From DASRSS01 sp035656335 (lineage in GTDB: Bacteria > Actinomycetota > Actinomycetes > Mycobacteriales > Jatrophihabitantaceae): a stretch of 5,763 nucleotides of DNA. Made by a program: the position numbers and the translations under genes. The notes below the pieces were generated by a model. That model saw only the letters and a list, made by a program, of their open reading frames with translations. It had not been told where the DNA came from and ran no database searches. Shown here piece by piece: positions 1 to 5,058 of the stretch (position 1 is the first letter of the stretch; each line of letters opens with the position of its first letter). The stretch is from assembly GCA_035656335.1 (NCBI GenBank), contig DASRSS010000171.1, forward strand, positions 1-5,763, given 5' to 3'.

Positions 1-545
1 GCGCAGATCCGGGCGCCGTCGCGCGGATCGTCCAGGCGCACCTCGACCTGCGGGCCGGTGGCCGGGAACAACGTGACGACGCCGGCCGCGTCGGCCCAGT
101 TCGCCGCGCCCTCGTAGATCAGCGCGAACACCAGCACGCGCTTGAGCTGCGCGGCGAAGGACAGGTCGATGAACAGGTTCTCGCCGGTACTGCTCGCGCC
201 GGACCGGTCGTCGGCGTCCAGCCAGATCACCCGCTTGCGCTCACCGCGCGGCTGGGCGGTGAACGCGTTGCCCAGCGCCTGGACGACGCCCTTGGTGCCG
301 TCGGCGAACTCGTACAGGCAGCCGAGGTCGAGGTCCAGCTGCTTGGGCCGGCGGAACAGTCCGCCGCCGCCCGAGGGCAGCGCGTTCCAGTTCAGGTTCA
401 CGCGCATCAGCCCGGACGCCGAACCCTGCTTGGTCAGCGACACCGTCGGCGCGGCCTTGGTCAGGCTGACCTTGCCGGTCTGGCCGCCACCGGTCTGGCC
501 GCTCGGCTCCGGCTGCTGGGGCCGCTTGGTGTAGTCGATTCCCAT
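1..545 (-). CDS. TerD-domain protein, TerA-like long form (partial, 3' end off window)
   Basis: This is the N-terminal 181 residues of a TerD-domain protein; the gene continues past base 1. It opens with MGIDYTKRP, then a Gly/Gln/Pro-rich linker (residues 10-24). Two closely spaced VSLTK segments (26-30 and 35-39) follow, and then the beta-sandwich core. Visible core motifs are LMRVNLNW (46-53), LDLDLGCLYEF (70-80), DGTKGVVQALG (82-92), LDADDRSG (109-116) and VFALIYEG (139-146). These match the longer Ter-cluster paralogs often named TerA. The acidic LDLDLG and DADDRSG stretches are where TerD-family proteins bind calcium. The ATG at 545 follows the DUF475 stop by 5 bases. A GGAG Shine-Dalgarno sits inside the last DUF475 codons, so translation is probably coupled. 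The likely role is a cytoplasmic partner of TerD and the membrane protein in a metal or envelope stress response; the exact function is unknown for the family. Confidence 0.88.
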   Translation of the reverse strand, partial: MGIDYTKRPQQPEPSGQTGGGQTGKVSLTKAAPTVSLTKQGSASGLMRVNLNWNALPSGGGGLFRRPKQLDLDLGCLYEFADGTKGVVQALGNAFTAQPRGERKRVIWLDADDRSGASSTGENLFIDLSFAAQLKRVLVFALIYEGAANWADAAGVVTLFPATGPQVEVRLDDPRDGARIC

Positions 546-550
546 ACCAG

Positions 551-1684
551 TTACAACTCCGATCGGACGGCCGCAGGTTCCCGGTCCGCGGAATCGTCGC
601 CGGCCGAGCGGCGGTTGCGGACCAGCGAGGAGATGAAGGCGGCGCCGATGAACGCCACTCCGATCAGGCCGGTGACGACTTCGGGCACCTCGTACTCGAT
701 GGTGATCAGCAGGATCACGGCCAGCGCGCCGATGGCCCACAACGCCCCGTGCTCGAGGTACTCGTACTCGCTCAGCGTGCCCTTGCGGACGAGGAACACC
801 GTCAGCGAACGGATGAACATGGCGCCCACACCGAGGCCGATCGCGATGATGATCGGGTCGGACGTGATCGCGAAGGCGCCGACGACGCCGTCGAAGCTGA
901 AGGACGCGTCCAGGACCTCCAGGTACAGGAACAGGAAGAACGCGGCCTTGCCCACGACGTGCATGACCCGCTTCTTGCTCAGCTCCGCCTCGAGTTCGTC
1001 CTCGTCCTCGTCCTCGGCGTCGCTGGCCTCGTCGAAGAACTCGCCGAGCCCGTTCACCAGCAGGTAGGTCATCAAACCGAGCACTCCGGACACGAGCACC
1101 GTGGAGATCCGGTCGGGCTGCGCGGTATCGGCGGACTTGCCCAGCGTGTACGCCGACAACACGAGCGCGCCCATCGCGATGATCACCGACAGCTGGTCCA
1201 GCTTGCCGATCCGGGCCAGCGGCCGCTCGATCCAGCTCAGCCAGGTGAGCTCACGCTCCTCGAAGACGAAGTCGAGGAACAGCATCAGCAGGAACATCCC
1301 ACCGAAAGCGGCGATCGCGGGGTGCGCCTGGTGCAGCAGGTAACCGTAGGTCCCGTGCTTGTCCGGATCACCCTTCTCCAGGGCGAGCCGGACCGCCTCG
1401 ACCGGGTTGAGCTTGGCCGTCGCCGCGACGATCAGCAGCGGGAACACCAGCCGCATCCCGAACACGGCGATCGCGACACCGACCGTCAGGAACAGCTTCT
1501 GCCAGAACGGGTTCATCCGCACCAGCACGGTGGCGTTGACGACCGCGTTGTCGAACGACAGCGAGACCTCGAGGATCGCCAGGATCGCCGTCAGCGCGAG
1601 CCCGGTTCCCCCGCCGTACAGGAAGCCGAGGGTGAGACCGGCTACGGCGACCAGCAGCGAGCCACCGAAGGTACGAAGCAGCAT
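551..1684 (-). CDS. DUF475 family integral membrane protein (TerC-like, Ter operon)
   Basis: A 377-residue polytopic membrane protein of the DUF475 family, which is related to TerC-type transporters. Hydrophobic segments lie near residues 8-22, 28-38, 62-90, 122-141, 165-182, 194-212, 246-258, 277-299, 315-330 and 335-355. Two related acidic motifs, EVSLSFDNAVVN (39-50) and EVLDASFSFDGVVGAF (256-271), sit at the ends of equivalent helices. They resemble the Asp-containing motifs of TerC proteins thought to handle divalent metal, and they suggest an internal duplication. Between the halves is a strongly acidic cytoplasmic or external loop (215-235, mostly Asp/Glu). The start ATG is 3 bases after the terD stop with no clear Shine-Dalgarno, so it probably depends on translational coupling. 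Neighbours on both sides are TerD-domain proteins, which fits a membrane-anchored Ter complex. Substrate is not known; manganese or another metal ion is an inference from TerC relatives. Confidence 0.9.
   Translation of the reverse strand: MLLRTFGGSLLVAVAGLTLGFLYGGGTGLALTAILAILEVSLSFDNAVVNATVLVRMNPFWQKLFLTVGVAIAVFGMRLVFPLLIVAATAKLNPVEAVRLALEKGDPDKHGTYGYLLHQAHPAIAAFGGMFLLMLFLDFVFEERELTWLSWIERPLARIGKLDQLSVIIAMGALVLSAYTLGKSADTAQPDRISTVLVSGVLGLMTYLLVNGLGEFFDEASDAEDEDEDELEAELSKKRVMHVVGKAAFFLFLYLEVLDASFSFDGVVGAFAITSDPIIIAIGLGVGAMFIRSLTVFLVRKGTLSEYEYLEHGALWAIGALAVILLITIEYEVPEVVTGLIGVAFIGAAFISSLVRNRRSAGDDSADREPAAVRSEL
997..1014. repeat. Hexanucleotide tandem repeat, 3 copies, inside DUF475 gene
   Basis: CGTCCT occurs three times in a row on the plus strand, with partly matching sequence on both sides. 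On the coding (minus) strand it encodes part of the alternating Asp/Glu run in the acidic loop of the DUF475 protein. A unit of six keeps the reading frame if copy number changes. Confidence 0.7.
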
Positions 1685-1687
1685 CCG

Positions 1688-2266
1688 CTAGCCGATGTTG
1701 ACGCCGAAATCGCGCGCGATCCCGGCCAGGCCGGTGCTGTAACCCTGACCGACCGCGCGGAACTTCCACTCGGCGTTGTTGCGGTACACCTCGCCGAAGA
1801 TCATCGCGGTCTCACTGGACGCGTCCTCGGACAGGTCGTAGCGCGCGATCTCGGTGCCGCCGGTCTGGTTCACGACTCGGATGAACGCGTTGCGCACCTG
1901 GCCGAAGCTCTGCCCGCGCGACTCGGCGTCGTAGATCGACACCGTGAAGACGATCTTGTCGCACTCGGCCGGGACGCCGGCGAGATTGACCTTGATGACC
2001 TCGTCGTCGCCCTCGCCCTCACCGGTCAGGTTGTCGCCGGTGTGCTCGACGGATCCGTCCGGGCTGGTCAGGTTGTTGAAGAAGACGAAGTGGCCGTCAG
2101 AGAGGATCTTGCCGCTGCTGCCGACCATCAGCGCGCTGGCGTCGAGGTCGAAGTCCGCGCCCGTGGTCGTGCGAACGTCCCAGCCGAGGCCGACCAGGAC
2201 GGCGGACAGACCCGGAGCCTCCTTGGTCAGCGATACGTTGCCGCCCTTGCTGAGGCTGACGCTCAT
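1688..2266 (-). CDS. terD: TerD family calcium-binding stress protein
   Basis: A full-length TerD protein of 192 residues, the usual family length. It is soluble, with no signal peptide. Family motifs run in order: GLGWD (26-30), FDLDAS (39-44), FFNN (62-65), the acidic HTGDN plus GEGDDE stretch (75-89), IYDAESRGQSFGQV (111-124), ETAMIFGEVYR (152-162) and WKFRAVGQGY (167-176). The Asp-rich motifs match those that bind calcium in characterised TerD proteins. The family is linked to tellurite resistance and a wider stress response, but its biochemical action is unresolved. The start is well set: ATG at 2266 with an AGGAGGA Shine-Dalgarno seven bases upstream. It is the first gene of the three-gene Ter operon and its stop is 3 bases before the DUF475 start. 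A dyad and a candidate promoter lie just upstream. Confidence 0.95.
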   Translation of the reverse strand: MSVSLSKGGNVSLTKEAPGLSAVLVGLGWDVRTTTGADFDLDASALMVGSSGKILSDGHFVFFNNLTSPDGSVEHTGDNLTGEGEGDDEVIKVNLAGVPAECDKIVFTVSIYDAESRGQSFGQVRNAFIRVVNQTGGTEIARYDLSEDASSETAMIFGEVYRNNAEWKFRAVGQGYSTGLAGIARDFGVNIG

Positions 2267-2272
2267 CGTGTG

Positions 2273-2279
2273 TCCTCCT
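2273..2279 (-). promoter_or_regulatory. Strong Shine-Dalgarno of terD
   Basis: The minus strand reads AGGAGGA six bases before the terD ATG. It is the strongest ribosome binding site in the Ter operon; the two downstream genes have a weak or distant site and rely on tight spacing. Confidence 0.8.
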
Positions 2280-2286
2280 GGTGCGC

Positions 2287-2330
2287 GTTGGATCTAGGGC
2301 CGGTGAAGCTTCGTCCGACCCTAGTCCAAC
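2287..2330. promoter_or_regulatory. 44-bp dyad upstream of terD (operator or terminator candidate)
   Basis: The left arm GTTGGATCTAGGG (2287-2299) pairs with the right arm CCCTAGTCCAAC (2319-2330): twelve base pairs with one bulged T at 2293. The perfect palindrome GAAGCTTC (2305-2312) lies exactly at the centre of the arms. The element ends 7 bases before the terD Shine-Dalgarno. Its right arm overlaps the candidate -10 box, which fits an operator for a dimeric repressor. It could instead be an RNA hairpin in the terD leader or a terminator for the upstream 67-residue gene, but no T-tract follows on the minus strand. The symmetry is seen directly; the role is inferred. Confidence 0.55.
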
Positions 2331-2345
2331 GGACAGGAGTGTCGC
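2318..2345 (-). promoter_or_regulatory. Candidate promoter of the terD operon
   Basis: On the minus strand, GCGACA (2345-2340) matches the -35 consensus at four of six bases. It lies 16 bases from TAGGGT (2323-2318), which has the TANNNT form of an actinobacterial -10 box. This would start transcription near 2311 and give a leader of about 45 bases. The -10 lies within the dyad described separately. In GC-rich DNA such matches can occur by chance, so this is a moderate guess. Confidence 0.35.
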
Positions 2346-2361
2346 TTGAGTTCCGCTCCGG

Positions 2362-2565
2362 TCAGGCGGCGACGGCGCTGGCCGCGTGCACGGGCCGGCG
2401 GGCGCTCTCGCGCTCGACGTTGAGGACGACGTGCGTCCGGCCGCAGCGCTCGCAAATCCGCAGGTTGCGCGGGCCTTCGGAGCCACGGAACTGCTGGAGA
2501 ATCCACGAGTGATCCGCGGGAGCGCAGAACTGGCGGGTGCCGCGGGACCAGAGGTTGATCGTCAT
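2362..2565 (-). CDS. Small Cys/His-containing protein, possible zinc-binding
   Basis: A 67-residue protein I do not recognise as a named family. It has C14, H19, and then CERC (38-41) followed by H45, a spacing that could hold one zinc ion in a ribbon or treble-clef fold. The middle (WILQQFRGSEGPRNLRICER) looks like a folded small domain, and the C-terminus is Ala/Arg-rich and probably flexible. I chose the ATG at 2565. The frame is open further up to a TTG at 2637, but that extension is Arg-rich and has no better start. No Shine-Dalgarno precedes the ATG; a TATCTC box ends 6 bases before it, so the mRNA may be leaderless. It is codirectional with terD but separated from it by 95 bases holding a dyad, so it is probably a separate transcript. 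The gene is supported by the motif and by the gap it fills, not by a known homolog. Confidence 0.6.
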   Translation of the reverse strand: MTINLWSRGTRQFCAPADHSWILQQFRGSEGPRNLRICERCGRTHVVLNVERESARRPVHAASAVAA

Positions 2566-2571
2566 GGCCGC

Positions 2572-2577
2572 GAGATA
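2572..2577 (-). promoter_or_regulatory. Candidate -10 box for the 67-residue gene (leaderless)
   Basis: The minus strand reads TATCTC followed by six bases and then the ATG at 2565. This spacing would place the transcription start on or next to the A of the start codon. A -35-like TTGGCG lies 15 bases upstream, slightly too close. Weak support. Confidence 0.25.
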
Positions 2578-2619
2578 CCCAGGACGGCGCCTCGCCAAAC
2601 CGAGCCGGACCGCCTGGCA

Positions 2620-2633
2620 TTCACCTAGGTCAA
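2620..2633. promoter_or_regulatory. 14-bp near-palindrome in the divergent promoter gap (operator candidate)
   Basis: The sequence TTCACCTAGGTCAA has a perfect ACCTAGGT core (2623-2630) and TT/AA ends, with a single mismatched position pair. It sits between the divergent 67-residue gene and the aldo/keto reductase. It overlaps the candidate -35 box of the reductase, a typical place for a repressor site. The symmetry is seen; binding by a regulator is inferred. Confidence 0.4.
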
Positions 2634-2648
2634 ACAAGGCACGATAGG
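2620..2648 (+). promoter_or_regulatory. Candidate promoter of the aldo/keto reductase gene
   Basis: TTCACC (2620-2625) and GATAGG (2643-2648) are separated by 17 bases. The first matches -35 at four of six bases and the second shares ATA with the -10 consensus. The box ends 3 bases before the ATG, so a transcript from it would have no usable leader. No good Shine-Dalgarno precedes the ATG. Weak support. Confidence 0.25.
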
Positions 2649-2651
2649 TAC

Positions 2652-3668
2652 ATGGACTTTCGATACCTCGGCAACTCCGGCATGCAGATCTCCGAGATCA
2701 CCTACGGCAACTGGCTGACGCACGGCTCGCAGGTCGAGAACGACGTCGCGACGCAATGCGTCCGCGCCGCGCTCGACTGCGGCATCACCACGTTCGACAC
2801 CGCGGACGTCTACGCGAACGGCCGCGCCGAGGAGGTGCTCGGCGCCGCGCTGAAGGGCGAGCGCCGCGAGTCCCTCGAGGTGTTCACCAAGGTCTATTGG
2901 CCGGTCGGCCCCGACCCGAAGGGAAAGAACGACACCGGCCTGTCGCGCAAGCACATCCTCGAAGGCATCGACGGATCGCTGCGCCGGCTGCAGATGGACT
3001 ACGTTGACCTCTACCAGGCGCACCGGTACGACTCCTTCACGCCGCTGGAGGAGACGATGCAGGCGTTCGCCGACGTGGTGCGCGCGGGCAAGGCGCTCTA
3101 CATCGGTGTCAGCGAGTGGACGGCCGAGCAGATCCGTGCCGCGCACGGCCTCGCCAAGGAGCTGGGCGTTCCGCTGGTGTCCAGCCAGCCGCAGTATTCG
3201 ATGCTCTGGCGGATCATCGAGGACGAGGTCGTCCCGACGTGCAAGGAGCTGGGCATCGGCCAGATCGTCTGGTCCCCCATCGCCCAGGGCGTGCTGACCG
3301 GCAAGTACCAGCCGGGTCAGCAGCCGCCGGCCGGCTCGCGCGCGACCGACGACAAGGGCGGCGCGAACATGATCAAGCGCTGGATGTCCGACGATGTGCT
3401 CACCCGTGTGCAGCAGCTGCGTCCGGTCGCCGACGACCTCGGCCTGACGATGGCGCAGCTGGCCGTCGCTTGGGTGCTGCAGAACGACAACGTGTCGGCG
3501 GCACTGGTCGGCGCGTCCCGTCCCGAGCAGGTCGTCGAGAACGTCAAGGCGGCCGGGGTGCGCATCCCGGAGGACGCGATGAAGCGCATCGACGACGCGC
3601 TCGGCGACGTGGTCACCCGCGACCCGGCCGTCGTCGCCAAGTCGGTTCCGACGGCCCGGGCGATCTGA
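2652..3668 (+). CDS. Aldo/keto reductase family oxidoreductase
   Basis: A complete 338-residue NADPH-dependent aldo/keto reductase with a TIM-barrel fold, predicted cytoplasmic. The catalytic tetrad can be placed at D49 and Y54 (in TFDTADVY), K80 (VFTK) and H124 (YQAHR). Cofactor-site signatures are GVSEW (152-156), SSQPQYS (177-183), SPIAQGVLTGKY (208-219) and VGASRPEQVVEN (286-297). The length and the YQAHRYD version of the histidine motif are closest to the group that includes bacterial YghZ-type reductases and potassium-channel beta subunits, rather than the 2,5-diketogluconate reductases. The substrate cannot be read from the sequence; small aldehydes such as methylglyoxal are a possibility known for the group. 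The start ATG at 2652 opens directly on the family N-terminus (MDFRYLGNSGMQIS). The gene stands alone on the plus strand, divergent from the 67-residue gene and convergent with the chemotaxis operon. Confidence 0.95.
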   Translation: MDFRYLGNSGMQISEITYGNWLTHGSQVENDVATQCVRAALDCGITTFDTADVYANGRAEEVLGAALKGERRESLEVFTKVYWPVGPDPKGKNDTGLSRKHILEGIDGSLRRLQMDYVDLYQAHRYDSFTPLEETMQAFADVVRAGKALYIGVSEWTAEQIRAAHGLAKELGVPLVSSQPQYSMLWRIIEDEVVPTCKELGIGQIVWSPIAQGVLTGKYQPGQQPPAGSRATDDKGGANMIKRWMSDDVLTRVQQLRPVADDLGLTMAQLAVAWVLQNDNVSAALVGASRPEQVVENVKAAGVRIPEDAMKRIDDALGDVVTRDPAVVAKSVPTARAI

Positions 3669-3669
3669 T

Positions 3670-3707
3670 CCGCGGCCGCGGTCAGGCTCGCATCGAGACC
3701 GCGAGCC
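3670..3707. terminator. GC-rich palindrome and hairpin between convergent genes
   Basis: CCGCGGCCGCGG (3670-3681) is a perfect 12-base palindrome filling almost all of the 13-base gap between the reductase stop and the stop of the facing gene. Just past it, GGCTCGC (3685-3691) pairs with GCGAGCC (3701-3707) around a 9-base loop. CGCGGTC (3677-3683) can pair alternatively with GACCGCG (3697-3703). These could stop plus-strand transcription without a T-tract, as often proposed for actinobacteria, but random pairing in GC-rich DNA is also common. Confidence 0.35.
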
Positions 3708-4158
3708 GGCCGCGGCCGTAGCCGGGCACGTCCAGCTCGAGATCGATGCGCTGGCCGAGCGCGTACAGCAGCTGCGTCTCCTGATCAGGAGCGGCGGCGG
3801 CCGGGCAGTACGTGGTCTGCAGGCGCAGGTGCGGATTGCCGGGGATCTGGAAGACCGAGGCGAGCACGTTGCTGACCTCGCCGAGGTTTTCCTGCAGGTT
3901 CTCCGGCACGTACCGCTCCTCGACCGCGTCCTCGGCGCCGCCGCGCGGCAGCAGGCCGACGGCGGCGCCGACGAACGCGGCGGCCGACAGGTCCCAGCCC
4001 GCTACCGCGCGCAGCGTGTTGCCGTCGTCGACGTAGGCCGCGAGCACTCCGCCGACCATGTCGACCGTGGCCATCGGGTCGCTGGGAGCGATCTCGACGT
4101 CGCGTCCGAGCAGTCCGTCGAGGACGTCCTTGATCAGTTTTACCGGCGGCAGGGCCAT
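3682..4158 (-). CDS. Divergent CheC/CheX-like protein at the end of the chemotaxis operon
   Basis: A 158-residue soluble protein with no signal peptide or membrane segment. I do not recognise a close named relative. Its central ENLGEVSNVLASVF segment carries an ExxN pair (E94, N97) in the same setting as the ALGEIANMVGG motif of the true CheX encoded two genes upstream. In the CheC/CheX/FliY family this Glu and Asn form the CheY-P phosphatase site. The N-terminus (VKLIKDVLDGLLGRDVEI) and the middle (GWDLSAAAFVGAAVGLLP, residues 54-71) also resemble the layout of that fold, where a chemotaxis protein first senses or binds and then carries the helix. The ATG at 4158 is the first start in frame, since a TGA lies four codons upstream; the Shine-Dalgarno is weak. 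It follows the second cheY by 48 bases and is probably in the same operon. A CheY-P phosphatase or CheX-like adaptor is an inference. Confidence 0.7.
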   Translation of the reverse strand: MALPPVKLIKDVLDGLLGRDVEIAPSDPMATVDMVGGVLAAYVDDGNTLRAVAGWDLSAAAFVGAAVGLLPRGGAEDAVEERYVPENLQENLGEVSNVLASVFQIPGNPHLRLQTTYCPAAAAPDQETQLLYALGQRIDLELDVPGYGRGRLAVSMRA

Positions 4159-4206
4159 CTGCTTATCTCACCATCCTGGTGCGTGCGGTCTCGGGGCGGA
4201 TACCCG

Positions 4207-4569
4207 CTAAGCGACGTATTGTTCCAGAACGTCCCGGAACGTGTCGGCGGTGAACGGCTTCGCGATCAAAAACGCCGCGCCCGCAGCCGCCGCCTCGGCG
4301 CGCATCTCCTCCGACCCCTCGGACGTGACGAAGCCGAACGTGACGTCCGACCCGGCCGCGCGGATCGCGCGCAGCGACTCGATGCCCGTCATCTCCGGCA
4401 TGTTCCAGTCCGACAGGACCAGGTCCGGGCTCTCGCTCAGCGTGGTCTCGTACGCCTGGCGCCCGTCGGCCGCCTCGATGATCTCCTCGCAGTCGAAGCC
4501 CGCCTGGCGCAGCGTGCGCACCACGATGCGCCGCATCACCATCGAGTCATCGGCAACCAGAACCCTCAT
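4207..4569 (-). CDS. cheY: CheY-like single-domain response regulator (downstream copy)
   Basis: A 120-residue stand-alone receiver domain with no output domain. The acidic pocket is D7 and D8, the phosphorylated residue is D54 in LSDWNMPEM, the switch Thr is T82, and the conserved Lys is K104 in AKPF. The aromatic switch position is F100 instead of Tyr. It would accept phosphate from CheA and carry the signal to the flagellar motor or another target. Its ATG overlaps the cheX stop by one base (TAATG), with GGAGGG as Shine-Dalgarno inside the end of cheX, so the two are translated together. It differs clearly from the other CheY in the operon outside the phosphorylation motif. The exact partner is not visible in the sequence; an adaptation or phosphate-sink role is an alternative to motor binding. 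Confidence 0.92.
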   Translation of the reverse strand: MRVLVADDSMVMRRIVVRTLRQAGFDCEEIIEAADGRQAYETTLSESPDLVLSDWNMPEMTGIESLRAIRAAGSDVTFGFVTSEGSEEMRAEAAAAGAAFLIAKPFTADTFRDVLEQYVA

Positions 4570-5057
4570 TACTTCCCTCCACCGTTACCCGGCTGCCGCT
4601 CCCACAGGGAGAACTCCAGCAGCTCGTCCTTCCAATGTGCCTGCACCGTCACCAGCCGGCGCGCCTCGGGGCTGACCAGCGCCGCGGCGTCGAGCACGAC
4701 CTGCGGCAGCGACAGCACCGCGGTCGCGCCGACCATGCCCTTGACGCTCCCGCCGACCATGTTCGCGATCTCGCCCAGCGCGTCGGCGACCTCGGCGGTC
4801 GTTACCTCCGAGTCGTCCAGCTGGAACATGTCGGTCGCGATGGCCCGCGCCGCGGCGTCACTGCAGACCACCGACAGGTGGCCCGTCCAGTCGCCGGCGA
4901 TCGACACCCACGCGACCAGGCAGCCGTCGTACGGACGCGCGAGGTCCGGCTCCGGCACCGCGATCAGTTCGCCCTCGAGGAACGAGGCCCACACCTGGTC
5001 GACGATCTCGGCCAGTTCGGGCGCGCTCGGCAGCGCGGCGGTCATTGCTTCGGTCAT
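4569..5057 (-). CDS. cheX: CheX chemotaxis phosphatase
   Basis: A 162-residue soluble protein of the CheX branch of the CheC/CheX/FliY family. The diagnostic segment DALGEIANMVGGSVKG (92-107) contains the catalytic ExxN pair, E96 and N99, followed by the LSLPQVV strand (115-121). The N-terminal half (SFLEGELIAVPEPDLARPYDG) and SIAGDWTGHLSVVCS form the preceding strands and helix of the fold. Family members hydrolyse the phosphoryl-Asp of CheY-P and end the signal; CheX is usually a dimer with one active site per chain. The start ATG at 5057 has AGGAG six bases upstream (5064-5068); a second in-frame ATG at residue 5 has no such site. It lies one base after the upstream cheY stop and overlaps the next cheY start, so it is sandwiched between its two likely substrates. 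Confidence 0.92.
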   Translation of the reverse strand: MTEAMTAALPSAPELAEIVDQVWASFLEGELIAVPEPDLARPYDGCLVAWVSIAGDWTGHLSVVCSDAAARAIATDMFQLDDSEVTTAEVADALGEIANMVGGSVKGMVGATAVLSLPQVVLDAAALVSPEARRLVTVQAHWKDELLEFSLWERQPGNGGGK

Positions 5058-5058
5058 G

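Noticed and set aside
2331..2342. GACA-N4-TGTC inverted repeat next to the terD dyad
   Set aside because: Four-base arms are expected by chance and the position adds nothing to the larger dyad.
749..2512. 587-residue open frame on the plus strand, antisense to the DUF475 and terD genes
   Set aside because: Its composition is Arg/Asp/Glu/His-rich low complexity with no domain, and it lies opposite two genes with clear family motifs. It is a GC third-position shadow.
2386..2628. 80-residue plus-strand frame opposite the 67-residue gene
   Set aside because: No motif, no ribosome binding site, and it runs almost into the reductase start. The minus-strand frame with CERC and nearby His is the better candidate.
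4163..4181. Small CACCA/TGGTG hairpin and a three-codon mini-ORF (ATG GTG AGA TAA) in the leader of the CheC/CheX-like gene
   Set aside because: The stem is only five pairs and the mini-ORF has no convincing ribosome site, so both can be chance. It would be worth returning to only if conserved in relatives.
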